Below, piece after piece: positions 35,513 to 43,878 of a stretch of DNA of 64,000 nucleotides; within the stretch, counting starts at the first letter, position 1; the number at the start of each line of letters is the position of its first letter. A program made the translations under genes and the position numbers. The notes beneath the pieces were generated by a model. That model saw only the letters and a list, made by a program, of their open reading frames with translations, was not told the DNA's origin and ran no database searches. Source of the stretch: Clostridium sp. 12(A) (lineage in GTDB: Bacteria > Bacillota > Clostridia > Lachnospirales > Lachnospiraceae); assembly GCA_000526575.1 (NCBI GenBank), contig JAGI01000002.1, forward strand, positions 1,178,001-1,242,000. The letters run 5' to 3'.

Positions 35513-36601
35513 TTATTCCCCTTTTTCCAGTATGGTTTTTAATATAGTTAGAAATTCTTCATTCTCTGCTCTTTGTTTGATGCAGATACGGTAATACGTC
35601 CCGTCAAGTCCTCTATAGTTTCCACAGGACCGAATAAGAACCTGTTTTGACAGCATCTGATGATATAAAAGCTTATCCTGTGCCAATGCTTCTGGCCTTT
35701 CATCTTTGAAGAAAATATAGTTTGCCATAGAATCAAATACATGAAATCCCAAGGAGGACAGCTGGCCTTTCATAAAATCACGTTCTTTCCTCATCAGCTT
35801 TCTTGTATTCTCTACATACTCTGTTTCAGATAATGCCGCTTCCCCCGCCGCCTGAGCCAAAGAAGATATACTCCAGGGCTGCCGCAGGCTGTGAATCTGC
35901 TCCAGAATCTTACCATCATTGCAAATCCCATACCCAAGGCGAATTCCTGCCATGGCATAAATCTTTGTAAATGCCTTAAGAAGGAATACATGATTCCATT
36001 CCAGACAGCTCATGGAATCCAGGATGGAGTAGCGTTTCGGCTCCTCCAGGAATTCATTAAAGCATTCATCCACGACACAAAATATGCGGTTTGTCCTGCA
36101 AAACTCAAGAAACGCTTCCATACGCTCTCTTGTAATGGCAAAGCCAGTGGGATTGTTTGGATTGCATAGGAATATCATCTGAAACCGGATATTACTTTCC
36201 TGAATCCAGGATATTAAATTTTCCACATTCAGTAAAAATCCCTCTTCTGCCTTTAGATCGTAATAGGATATATGGCAGGAAACCGCCCTGAGGGCCTGCT
36301 CATATTCCAGAAAAGAGGGAGCAATCAAAAGAGCCTCCTTAGGCTTTCGGGCAGATACCACCTGAAAGATCAGGTCCGCAGCACCATTTCCGCACACAAT
36401 CGTATTTTCAGAAACTCCATGAAACTTAGAAAGCTTGTTTCTAAGGGAAGCTGACTGGCTGTCCGGGTAACGGTCACAATCTGCCACTGCCCCGCAGATT
36501 GCCTCTGCTACGCCCTTTGGAACTCCCAAAGGATTAATATTTGCTGAATAATCTATTTTAACATGATTGGTGTAAATGTCTCCGCCGTGCTGATATTCCA
36601 T
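35513..36601 (-). CDS. cobD: L-threonine-O-3-phosphate decarboxylase CobD-type aminotransferase
   Basis: 362 residues with the class I/II aminotransferase fold. It opens with [22 protein letters not shown], the typical CobD start. The PLP Lys is in [19 protein letters not shown] (about 215-233), with LCNPNNPTG and DECFNEFL near the cofactor. The product (R)-1-amino-2-propanol phosphate is used by CbiB, encoded next. Histidinol-phosphate aminotransferase is the main alternative by homology, but the gene context favours CobD. Confidence 0.92.
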   Translation of the reverse strand: MEYQHGGDIYTNHVKIDYSANINPLGVPKGVAEAICGAVADCDRYPDSQSASLRNKLSKFHGVSENTIVCGNGAADLIFQVVSARKPKEALLIAPSFLEYEQALRAVSCHISYYDLKAEEGFLLNVENLISWIQESNIRFQMIFLCNPNNPTGFAITRERMEAFLEFCRTNRIFCVVDECFNEFLEEPKRYSILDSMSCLEWNHVFLLKAFTKIYAMAGIRLGYGICNDGKILEQIHSLRQPWSISSLAQAAGEAALSETEYVENTRKLMRKERDFMKGQLSSLGFHVFDSMANYIFFKDERPEALAQDKLLYHQMLSKQVLIRSCGNYRGLDGTYYRICIKQRAENEEFLTILKTILEKGE

Positions 36602-36627
36602 GGTTTTCTCCTGTATACAATAAACAA

Positions 36628-37623
36628 TTATAGGGTGATAAAAAAGAGTATGATGACCGGGACCAGGGCGAGGAGGTATGTAACAGTCATAAGGTCATTG
36701 GCCCTTCTGATATCTTCATATTCCACTGGCCTTACAGAATCTCCAATGGTCGGCTTTTCATACAGCTTCCCAAAATACCAGGCGTTGCCTGCCAGCTGAA
36801 TCTGCAGGACCCCAGCGCATACGGATTCTGTCTGGGCGGAGTTGGGACTTTTGTGATTGAAACGGTCTCTTTTAAAAATTTCAATCCCTTTGCTTCCATT
36901 ATAGGGATTGTCAGCTTTCTTTCTTCTGGAAAGGAACTGGCACACATAGCCTGCTCCTATCATGAGTCCGGCTGATATCCTTGCCGGTATAAAATTGCAG
37001 ACATCATCAAGCTTTGCCGCCGTCCGGCCAAACCACAGATAACGGTCATTCTTATAGCCAACCATGGAATCCATGGTATTGACTGCTTTATAAAGGCAGA
37101 TTCCCACCCCTCCAAAGAAAATCATGGAGAGTAAGGGAGCAATCACACCGTCAGATGCATTTTCCGCTACAGTTTCAATGGCGGCTTTTGCGATTCCTTC
37201 TTCGGACAGGGATTTGGTATCTCTTCCTACAATCATAGAAACTGCCGTCCTGGCTTCTTCCACATCTCCTGCTTCAAACGCCTTTAAGACCTTCATGCTT
37301 TCAGACCGAAGAGAGCGCCAGGCCATCATCTGATAGCAGATGATACTTTCTGCCACATAACCGATGCAGGGAGAGAAGGAGTAAGCCGCAAGCAGGATAC
37401 CTCCGGATAGCCCTCCTGTCACCAACAGGACAAGAGCCACCAGAAAACGTCCTGCCATTCGCTCTCCTTTCTCCCCTTTTGGAAACCATTTTCTTAACGC
37501 CTTCTCAAGCCTTGCAATCAAATTACCAATGCCGCAGACCGGGTGCCACAGCCACCTTGGATCTCCCAATAAGAAGTCCAGAAAACATCCGGTAATCACT
37601 GCCAATAAATGTAGTTGAATCAT
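36628..37623 (-). CDS. cbiB: adenosylcobinamide-phosphate synthase CbiB
   Basis: 331 residues, integral membrane. The N-terminus has FLDFLLGDPRWLWHPVCGIG, the CbiB signature; later come VGRDTKSLSEEGIAKAAIETVAEN (split here: residues around 130-155) and the membrane segments. It attaches aminopropanol phosphate to adenosylcobyric acid. Located between cobD and a CobU-like gene, consistent with late nucleotide-loop assembly. Confidence 0.95.
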   Translation of the reverse strand: MIQLHLLAVITGCFLDFLLGDPRWLWHPVCGIGNLIARLEKALRKWFPKGEKGERMAGRFLVALVLLVTGGLSGGILLAAYSFSPCIGYVAESIICYQMMAWRSLRSESMKVLKAFEAGDVEEARTAVSMIVGRDTKSLSEEGIAKAAIETVAENASDGVIAPLLSMIFFGGVGICLYKAVNTMDSMVGYKNDRYLWFGRTAAKLDDVCNFIPARISAGLMIGAGYVCQFLSRRKKADNPYNGSKGIEIFKRDRFNHKSPNSAQTESVCAGVLQIQLAGNAWYFGKLYEKPTIGDSVRPVEYEDIRRANDLMTVTYLLALVPVIILFFITL

Positions 37624-37643
37624 ACGTTTCTTCCTTATTATCT

Positions 37644-38030
37644 CTATTTAATCCTGGTGGCAATGCCGCAAACCAGGCGGTATACTTCATCGGATGATTT
37701 TGCGATACGGACTGAGGCTCTTCCTGTTTCTTCTCTCCATGCCCTGTCCTCCGGGTCCATTGGAACTATGCCACAGCCAAGTTCATTGGATATGATGATC
37801 GCATCCGGATTGTTTCTTTCTATGGTGGAAATAAAATCCTCCACACTGTCATTTGTTTTTAAAATCCGCTTTATGTATTCATGAAAATCGTGGATGATAG
37901 AGCTGCTTTCCGCAGATTTTAAGGAATCTGTCTTTCCTTCTGAGACGTTAACCATGATTCCCCGTTTTTCAGCCAGCTCCCTGGCAAAATCAAGCTTACC
38001 CTGCCACGCTCCTCCAATAATCAGTATCAT
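37644..38030 (-). CDS. short CobU-like protein (degenerate adenosylcobinamide kinase)
   Basis: 128 residues against about 180 for CobU. The P-loop reads GGAWQGKLDFA, keeping the Lys but with Leu where Ser/Thr is expected. The central part with the guanylylated His is missing. The C-terminus ISNELGCGIVPMDPEDRAW matches the CobU motif well. A full-length CobU with an intact P-loop is encoded at 42247-42798. This may be a degenerate paralogue, a regulatory subunit or a protein with a narrower role. It sits between cbiB and cobS with normal ribosome site and spacing, so it looks expressed. Confidence 0.75.
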   Translation of the reverse strand: MILIIGGAWQGKLDFARELAEKRGIMVNVSEGKTDSLKSAESSSIIHDFHEYIKRILKTNDSVEDFISTIERNNPDAIIISNELGCGIVPMDPEDRAWREETGRASVRIAKSSDEVYRLVCGIATRIK

Positions 38031-38053
38031 AGTCCTTCCTTTCTGTTTCCCTT

Positions 38054-38843
38054 TTACACCAGATGTGACACCACTGCCAGCCCCGCTACCAGAGCAAGTT
38101 CACATATCTGCAGGAAATATCCGGCCAAATCCCCGGTAATACCGCCAAATTCCCGTTTTGCCATGTTGTAATAATACCAGTACACCAATGAGGCTATCAA
38201 AAATACAATTACCGCAGCAGGAATACCGCAAAAATACCAGATGCCAACCTCTCCTAAGAGAAGATAAAGAATCATCACAATTCCAACCGTTCTTTTATGA
38301 GCAGCACCGGAAAACGAAGCAGCCAGTCCGCTTTTTTTTTGCCATTGGGAACGTAACCACTGATAATCCGCTCAAGGCTCTTGTGAGAATAAATATCATT
38401 CCAAATGCAGGAAGCATATTGGGTCTCAGCTCTCCAAATACAGCCGCATATAAAAGCAGGTAAACGCCGCACCCTATGATGGCAAATGCTCCAGTATGGG
38501 GATCCTTTAAAATTTCCAGTTTCCTTTCTGTCTCCATGTGAGAGGACCTTGCATCTATCACATCTAAAAGTCCATCCATGTGAATTCCCCCTGTAATAAG
38601 AATCGGGAGAATAACAGGAAATAATTTGCCAAAATAAGAAAAACCAAACCGATTACAGGCCCAATAAACCAATAGCTGTAATACTCCAATCACCGCTCCA
38701 ATGAGAGGAAAAAAGCACATGGCATATTTCATCCGTTCCCTGGTCCATTCCACCTGAGGCATGGGGATCCGGGAATACATGGAAAATGCGATTACAAAGC
38801 TTCCCATTAAATTTATCATTATTTTTATACCTGCCTCTGCCAT
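38054..38843 (-). pseudogene. cobS: adenosylcobinamide-GDP ribazoletransferase CobS, split by a +1 frameshift
   Basis: CobS joins alpha-ribazole to adenosylcobinamide-GDP in the membrane. The first 182-codon reading frame (from 38843) covers SMYSRIPMP, GGIHMDGLLDVIDARSS and LSGLSVVTFPMAKKK and then goes off course (RTGCFVFRCCS) and stops at 38295. The remaining domain continues in the +1 frame as SGLAASFSGAAHKRTVGIV and on to 38054. The switch occurs at nine consecutive A's (minus strand; T9 at 38332-38340). Removing one A restores a 262-residue CobS. Sequencing error, true inactivation, or RNA polymerase slippage on the A9 run are all possible. Confidence 0.85.
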
Positions 38844-38897
38844 AACCTGTCTAAATTACAAACGATGAAATTACTTTTCCATTTTTAGACATAAAAT

Positions 38898-38926
38898 ATC
38901 ATACCACACTATCAGGAAATTGTCAT
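38898..38926 (-). promoter_or_regulatory. sigma-A promoter of the cobS-cbiC unit
   Basis: On minus: ATGACA (38926-38921), 17-base spacer, TATGAT (38903-38898), five of six matches in each hexamer. It lies 55 bases before the cobS start and downstream of the hydF terminator. No cobalamin riboswitch elements are visible in the leader. Confidence 0.65.
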
Positions 38927-39011
38927 TTGTATTCCAGATACCTGTGGTGATTTTAATTGAGATTCCTCCCCCATAGAGTGATTTATTTTATAGCATCAAT
39001 ATAGTAACAAT

Positions 39012-39058
39012 AAAAGACAAAGCAGTATCTTCGGTTACAGATACTGGCCTTGTCTTTT
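39012..39058 (-). terminator. terminator after hydF
   Basis: On minus, AAAAGACAA and AGTATCT pair with TTGTCTTTT and AGATACT in a long interrupted stem, ending in TCTTTTATT. It is 19 bases after the hydF stop and separates the hydrogenase unit from cobS. Confidence 0.8.
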
Positions 39059-39076
39059 ATTTATTCTGTGATTCAA

Positions 39077-40273
39077 TTATGGTATCAAATGTTCCAAATC
39101 CGGAAGTACCATGAGACTTCTCTTTAAAATCCCTTTCATAAATGCAATGGCTGTTCCATAATTGGTAAATGCCACACCGGCATCTGCCGCGCATTTTCTA
39201 CGGTATTCCATCTCTCTTTCATTCAGCATACAACCTCCGCAGTGGATAATCAGGCGGTAGGAAGAAATATCATCGGGAAATTCTCTGCCGGATGTGGTTT
39301 CTATTACAAGCTCCTTTTCCGTAGACTCCTTCAGCCAGCGGGGCAGCTTTACCGTGCCGATATCATCGCATTGCCGGTGGTGGGTGCAGCCTTCGGAAAT
39401 AAGAACCTTATCCCCATCCTTTAACTCCGGAATTACGGAAACGCCTTTCACCGCATCAGCCAGAAAGCCCTTGTATCTGGCCATGAGAATGGAAAAAGAG
39501 GTAAGTAAAATATCTTCTGGCGTATCCTTATTTACCTGTTCAAACGCCTGGCTGTCGGTAATCACAAGAGCAGGCTTTGTCCCTAACCGATGAAGAGTAT
39601 CCTTAAGTTCCGTGTCACGAACGGAAATGGCTACCGCCCCTGCTTCCAGAATATCCCTTATGGTCTGCTGCTGCGGCAGTATGAGACGTCCTTTGGGTGC
39701 TGCCGTGTCAATTGGGATTACGAGAACAATCAGATCCAGAGGCTTTAATAAATCTCCGACAATCTTCATCTTGGCATCCCCGGTATTTACAAGGGCTCCG
39801 ATTCTCTCCTTTAATTCATGGATAAACAGCCCTTCGGTTGCACTGACAGCCAAACCGTCTGAATACTCCTGACTGCCTGTCTGGTCACATTTATTATAAG
39901 CGACTACATAAGGTATTTTTTTTTCTTGAAACAGGCCGATGAGTTCTTCATCCATCTCAGTCTTACCAAGGGTGCCGTCAACCACTAAAACAGCACAGTC
40001 TGCCCGGTTAAGTATCTGCTTTGTCTTTCTGACTCTCATTTCCCCCAAGGCTCCCTCATCATCAAAACCTGGGGTATCTATGATGACTACCGGACCCATG
40101 GGAAGAAGCTCCATGGACTTGTAAACAGGATCGGTGGTGGTGCCTTTTACATCAGATACTACGGACAGTTCCTGTCCTGTCACTGCATTGACTACGCTGG
40201 ATTTGCCTGCATTGCGGCGGCCGAAAAAGCCGATGTGTACCCGTTCAGATGACGGTGTCTCGTTAAGTCCCAT
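39077..40273 (-). CDS. hydF: [FeFe]-hydrogenase H-cluster maturation GTPase HydF
   Basis: 398 residues. The N-terminal GTPase has GRRNAGKSSVVN, DTPGFD and NKCD (about 14-130). The C-terminal cluster-binding domain has EGCTHHRQC (about 293) and HCGGCMLNE (about 350), matching the CxH...HCxxC arrangement of HydF. HydF is the scaffold that assembles the 2Fe subcluster and delivers it to the hydrogenase. Follows hydG at 31 bases. HydE and the hydrogenase itself are not in this window. Confidence 0.95.
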   Translation of the reverse strand: MGLNETPSSERVHIGFFGRRNAGKSSVVNAVTGQELSVVSDVKGTTTDPVYKSMELLPMGPVVIIDTPGFDDEGALGEMRVRKTKQILNRADCAVLVVDGTLGKTEMDEELIGLFQEKKIPYVVAYNKCDQTGSQEYSDGLAVSATEGLFIHELKERIGALVNTGDAKMKIVGDLLKPLDLIVLVIPIDTAAPKGRLILPQQQTIRDILEAGAVAISVRDTELKDTLHRLGTKPALVITDSQAFEQVNKDTPEDILLTSFSILMARYKGFLADAVKGVSVIPELKDGDKVLISEGCTHHRQCDDIGTVKLPRWLKESTEKELVIETTSGREFPDDISSYRLIIHCGGCMLNEREMEYRRKCAADAGVAFTNYGTAIAFMKGILKRSLMVLPDLEHLIP

Positions 40274-40304
40274 GCTTTCACCTCATTATTCGTATGTGCT
40301 ACTA

Positions 40305-41720
40305 CTAGAAACGGAAATCCCTGATGCCTTCTTCTATCTTCTTTAAATGATCTTCACAAATCAGCCGTACCTTTTCTTTGGGAATACGGTCTAATTCGGC
40401 TTCAATCAGCGCCTGTCCCACTTGATGGGTCTCTTCTGAGGCGTAATCCATTAAATATTCCTTTAAAGTCATAAGTGCATTGGGCTGGCAGCAATTATGA
40501 ATCTGGCCGCTCTTTAACAGCTTCATAAAACGGTCTCCGGTCCTTCCCTCCCGGTAGCAGGCAGTACAAAAGGAAGGAATATATCCCATATCCATGAGCC
40601 AGCGAACCACCTCATCAAGGGAACGCTGATCCGATACATCAAACTGCTCGGTATCTGTAGGACGTTCCTCTTCCTGATATCCGCCGACGCTTGTTCTGGA
40701 ACCACCGCTCACCTGAGACACGCCAAGACGAAGCACTTTTTCCCTTACCGCCTGACTTTCTCTGGTAGAAATGATCATTCCTGTATAAGGCACAGAAACC
40801 CGGATCAGAGCACATAATTTGGCAAATATCTCATCATCAATTCCATTGGCAAATGCTGACGGGTCAATATCATCCGCAGCCTTAATACGGGGAACACTGA
40901 TGGTATGAGGACCTACCCCTTTTGCTGCCTCTAAATGCTCCGCATGCATCAAAAGACCTGCAAATTCATATTTATAACGTTCCAGACCAAAAAGCACGCC
41001 TAAGCCCACATCATCAATCCCCCCATCCATGGCACGGTCCATGGCCTCGGTATGGTAGGCATAATCATGCTTTGGACCTGTTGGGTGAAGCTCTTCGTAG
41101 CTCTCTTTATGATATGTTTCCTGAAAAAGAATGTAGGTTCCGATTCCTGCATCCTTTAGCTTACGGTAATTCTCCACTGTGGTTGCCGCTATATTGACAT
41201 TGACCCTTCGTATCTCGCCGTTCTTATGCTTGATGGAGTAAATGGTATCAATACATTCTAATATATACTCGATGGGATTGTTTACCGGGTCCTCGCCGGC
41301 CTCTATAGCAAGGCGCTTGTGCCCCATATCCTGAAGTGCAATCACTTCTTTCCTTACCTCTTCCTGAGTCAGTTTCTTTCTTGCTATGTGTTTGTTCTTT
41401 AAATGGTAAGGACAATAAGTACAGCCGTTTACACAGTAATTGGACAGATACAATGGAGCGAACATAACGATACGGTTTCCGTAAAAGTCTTTTTTAATCT
41501 GCTCCGCCAGATCATAAAGCTCTTTAATCTTCTCCGGGATATCACAGGCCAGAAGCACAGAAGCCTCCCGGTGTGTCAGTCCCTTTAAGCTGCGTGCCTT
41601 TTCAATAATCTGGTCGATCAGCTCTACATTGTCTTTGTTTCTTTCCGCATAATCAAGTGTTTCAAGAATTTCTTCGTGTGAAATGAATTCTTCCGCCTTC
41701 AGCGATTTAGGATCATACAT
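40305..41720 (-). CDS. hydG: [FeFe]-hydrogenase H-cluster radical SAM maturase HydG
   Basis: 471 residues. The radical SAM cluster motif is CVNGCTYC (about 97-104), preceded by VMFAPLYLSNY. The C-terminal auxiliary-cluster motif CTACYREGRTGDRFM followed by NCC is diagnostic for HydG against ThiH. HydG cleaves tyrosine to make the CO and cyanide ligands of the H-cluster. Preceded by the TM1266-type regulator gene and followed by hydF, all in one unit driven by the leader at 42121-42218. Confidence 0.96.
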   Translation of the reverse strand: MYDPKSLKAEEFISHEEILETLDYAERNKDNVELIDQIIEKARSLKGLTHREASVLLACDIPEKIKELYDLAEQIKKDFYGNRIVMFAPLYLSNYCVNGCTYCPYHLKNKHIARKKLTQEEVRKEVIALQDMGHKRLAIEAGEDPVNNPIEYILECIDTIYSIKHKNGEIRRVNVNIAATTVENYRKLKDAGIGTYILFQETYHKESYEELHPTGPKHDYAYHTEAMDRAMDGGIDDVGLGVLFGLERYKYEFAGLLMHAEHLEAAKGVGPHTISVPRIKAADDIDPSAFANGIDDEIFAKLCALIRVSVPYTGMIISTRESQAVREKVLRLGVSQVSGGSRTSVGGYQEEERPTDTEQFDVSDQRSLDEVVRWLMDMGYIPSFCTACYREGRTGDRFMKLLKSGQIHNCCQPNALMTLKEYLMDYASEETHQVGQALIEAELDRIPKEKVRLICEDHLKKIEEGIRDFRF

Positions 41721-41820
41721 AAATGTTACTTCCTTTCTTTAGGGTCAGCTTTTTGCTTCTCCGTCAGTGGTATATTACTTCATAAGACCTTGGTCTTTTG
41801 AAATTATTTCCGGCTTTTTA

Positions 41821-42072
41821 TCAACCGCTTACTCCCTGGTAAGCTGTCTTGGAGCTGATTCCTTTCAGCTTCCCGATCTTTCCCGTCAGCGCAGAAATGG
41901 CGGTCTGCGGTCCGTCAACCGCTATGCTTATGATGCAGACTCCTTTTTGAGGATATGGGATTCCCATGCGCCCAATGATAATATTGCGGTAGTCATGAAG
42001 GATATCATTAAGCAGCTCTACAGACTCCTCTTCCTCCACCACGATTCCGATAACAGCAATTCTAGTTTCCAT
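41821..42072 (-). CDS. TM1266-type iron-only hydrogenase system putative regulator
   Basis: 83 residues with an ACT-like ferredoxin fold: TRIAVIGIVVEEEESVELLNDIL, then IIIGRMGIPYPQKGVCIISIAVDG and the C-terminal LTGKIGKLKGIS. This family is found next to hydrogenase maturation genes and is presumed regulatory through a NikR-like small-molecule domain without DNA-binding part. The ATG follows GGAGG. It is first gene downstream of the candidate attenuator and is followed by hydG. Confidence 0.9.
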   Translation of the reverse strand: METRIAVIGIVVEEEESVELLNDILHDYRNIIIGRMGIPYPQKGVCIISIAVDGPQTAISALTGKIGKLKGISSKTAYQGVSG

Positions 42073-42120
42073 GTCTGTTCCTCCATCTTCATCACACCTG
42101 ATACGGTTCTTTTAACATGC

Positions 42121-42145
42121 AAAAAACCGCACCAAAAAGGTGCGG
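42121..42145 (-). terminator. intrinsic terminator in the leader before the TM1266-type gene
   Basis: On minus CCGCACC, loop TTTTT, GGTGCGG, then TTTTTT. It is placed 49 bases upstream of the start codon of its own downstream gene, which implies conditional read-through. Confidence 0.85.
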
Positions 42146-42218
42146 CAAACATAACATTCCCCAAATGCCGAACCTTCTACCTCAAACAACGTTTTTGGTG
42201 TCAGGATACTGCTATGTT
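42121..42218 (-). ncRNA. candidate riboswitch/attenuator leader of the hydrogenase maturation unit
   Basis: A leader of about 100 bases lies between a good promoter and the TM1266-type gene. AACATA at its 5' end (42218-42213) pairs with TATGTT (42153-42148), closing a compact domain that contains a CAUU-UGGGG-AAUG hairpin. GGTTCGGC (42174-42167) can pair at seven of eight positions with GCCGCACC (42146-42139), the 5' arm of the following terminator. That gives mutually exclusive antiterminator and terminator forms. It did not match riboswitch consensuses I know (cobalamin, TPP, SAM, lysine, glycine, c-di-GMP, THF, purine, preQ1, fluoride). Ligand unknown. Confidence 0.55.
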
Positions 42219-42221
42219 AAG

Positions 42222-42250
42222 ATAATATCATACTTGAGGATTTTTTTCAA
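42222..42250 (-). promoter_or_regulatory. sigma-A promoter of the hydrogenase maturation unit
   Basis: On minus: TTGAAA (42250-42245), 17-base spacer, TATTAT (42227-42222), five of six in each hexamer. The -35 overlaps the cobU stop codon. Confidence 0.7.
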
Positions 42251-42798
42251 TTAATTCCTTTTACGATTATCGGGATTCCTGCTGTCACTTCTATCACGCG
42301 ATCTGAAATACGGGCAATCTCCTGATTGATTCTTGCCAGGGCCTCCCGGTATTCATTGGTCTGAATGCTATAGCTGTCTCCGTCGGAAAAGACTTCATTG
42401 GTCACTATGGTAAGATTACCTGTCTGAAGGTGGATACGGCTGATGCCTTCTAAAATTTCCGTCACTGCCTCATGGGGCGTCAGTAAGACTTCCCCCTGTT
42501 CCAAAAGGCCAAAAAGCTCGTTGGATACCAGATTTGACATGCATTCCAGAAGGACCTCCAAAACCGCCTCCTGTTGTGAGAAATGGACTTCTTTTAAATC
42601 CCGGTAGCATTCCACCGTCTCGAATCCTTTTTCAGCCCTCATGAGTCGGTGCCTCTGAATCCGCTTTTCACATTCCTCATCCCAGGGCTTCATGGTAGCG
42701 ATATAGATACACCTTCCCTTGGACCGGCTGGTAATCATGTTTTCTGCATATTCTGATTTTCCGCTTCCGCTTCCTCCGATGATCAGGGTTATCATCAT
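42247..42798 (-). CDS. cobU: adenosylcobinamide kinase/guanylyltransferase CobU
   Basis: 183 residues, full length. The P-loop is LIIGGSGSGKSEYAEN (about 5-20) and the guanylylation His is in RIQRHRLMRAEKGFETVE (about 46-63). VTNEVFSDGDSYSIQTNEYR replaces the usual NEVGxGIVP stretch, so the C-terminal motif is divergent. CobU phosphorylates adenosylcobinamide and transfers GMP, preparing the CobS step. It overlaps cobT by four bases. The short CobU-like protein at 37644 shows the reverse pattern, keeping the C-terminal motif but not the P-loop. Confidence 0.92.
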   Translation of the reverse strand: MMITLIIGGSGSGKSEYAENMITSRSKGRCIYIATMKPWDEECEKRIQRHRLMRAEKGFETVECYRDLKEVHFSQQEAVLEVLLECMSNLVSNELFGLLEQGEVLLTPHEAVTEILEGISRIHLQTGNLTIVTNEVFSDGDSYSIQTNEYREALARINQEIARISDRVIEVTAGIPIIVKGIN

Positions 42799-43874
42799 TT
42801 ACCTCCCAAAGGCTTATACTCTTCAATCTTTATATCTTCAAAGGAGCTCATCTTCTCATAAATATCAGCCGCCATAGTAAGGAGGGGAATGGCAGCCACG
42901 GCTCCGCTTCCTTCTCCAAGGCAAAGACCTGCCTGAATGAGAGGAGTCAGCTTAAGCTCATCAAGGAGCAGCTTTCCTGCTGGTTCTGCCGAAACATGGG
43001 ACGCTAGCATAAAATCACGGCAGCCAGGATGGATCTTTTCCGCAGCCAGAGCGGCTGCTCCTGAAATAAATCCATCCAAAAGAATGGGGATCCGGTAAAT
43101 GGCACCTCCCAGAAAAACTCCCGTAAGGCCAGCCAGATCAAACCCACCTACCTTGGAAAGAACATCGATCCCGTCCTTGCAGGAAGGCCCGTAGGTTCTT
43201 ACGGCTTCCTCAATGACCCTACGCTTCCGGTCCAGTCCCTCATCGCTTAACCCCGCACCTCTGCCTGTCAATAGGCCAGGCTCCATACTTAACAGCATGG
43301 AGGTTACCGCACTGCTGGTGGTGGTGTTTCCAATTCCCATCTCTCCCGTGGCAATCAGACGGTAGCCTCTCTCTGCCAGAACTTTTACAAGTTCCATACC
43401 GGTTTCAATTGCTTTTATGGTCTCCTGCCTTGTCATTGCAGGCTCCTTGCAGAAGTTTTTCGTTCCATAAGCCAGTTTTTTACGTATGAGGGGGTAACGG
43501 TCCCCGGATTCTAAATCTCTGGAAACACCTATATCGACAGGAAATACGTCCACTTCTGCCCGCTCTGCCATAATACAGACGCTGCTGTTCCCATGGGTCA
43601 TATTTTCAGTTACAACCGCAGTTACTTCCTGCCCAGTCTGTGTAACCCCTTCTTCCACAATTCCATTATCCCCACACATAATGATCAGTGCTTTTTTATC
43701 CATATGGACTCTGGGATTTTGGCTGATTCCTGCTATTTTAATGATGTCCTCTTCCAGGGCCCCAAGGCTGTAGAGCGGTTTTGCAACCCGGCTCCATCGA
43801 ATTTTGGACATCTCCATGGCTTCTTCATCCAGTGGAGCGATTTTAAGTAAAGATTCCTTTAATTCCTCTGTCAT
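42795..43874 (-). CDS. cobT: nicotinate-nucleotide-dimethylbenzimidazole phosphoribosyltransferase CobT
   Basis: 359 residues. Family stretches include IIMCGDNGIVEEGVTQTG, NMTHGNSSVCIMAE, ATGEMGIGNTTTSSAV and the C-terminal catalytic Glu in CLGEGSGAVAAIPLL (about 320). It makes alpha-ribazole phosphate from a lower-ligand base and NaMN. Sits between cbiA and cobU with tight spacing. The lower base cannot be inferred from sequence. Confidence 0.96.
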   Translation of the reverse strand: MTEELKESLLKIAPLDEEAMEMSKIRWSRVAKPLYSLGALEEDIIKIAGISQNPRVHMDKKALIIMCGDNGIVEEGVTQTGQEVTAVVTENMTHGNSSVCIMAERAEVDVFPVDIGVSRDLESGDRYPLIRKKLAYGTKNFCKEPAMTRQETIKAIETGMELVKVLAERGYRLIATGEMGIGNTTTSSAVTSMLLSMEPGLLTGRGAGLSDEGLDRKRRVIEEAVRTYGPSCKDGIDVLSKVGGFDLAGLTGVFLGGAIYRIPILLDGFISGAAALAAEKIHPGCRDFMLASHVSAEPAGKLLLDELKLTPLIQAGLCLGEGSGAVAAIPLLTMAADIYEKMSSFEDIKIEEYKPLGGK

Positions 43875-43878
43875 ATCA

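Noticed and set aside
38275-38472. A -1 programmed frameshift in cobS
   Set aside because: The A9G run resembles a -1 slippery site, but the -1 frame gives ADWLLRF... and stops at 38275 without matching the CobS C-terminus. Only the +1 frame restores the family sequence.
38930-38995. Short ORF of about 20 codons starting at an ATG within GGGGGAGG sequence before cobS
   Set aside because: It is only about 20 codons long, lies upstream of the cobS promoter and has no recognisable content.
38844-39010. Cobalamin riboswitch before cobS
   Set aside because: GGGGGAGG and CACCACAG look suggestive at first, but they lie upstream of the promoter, the leader is too short and no B12-box is present.
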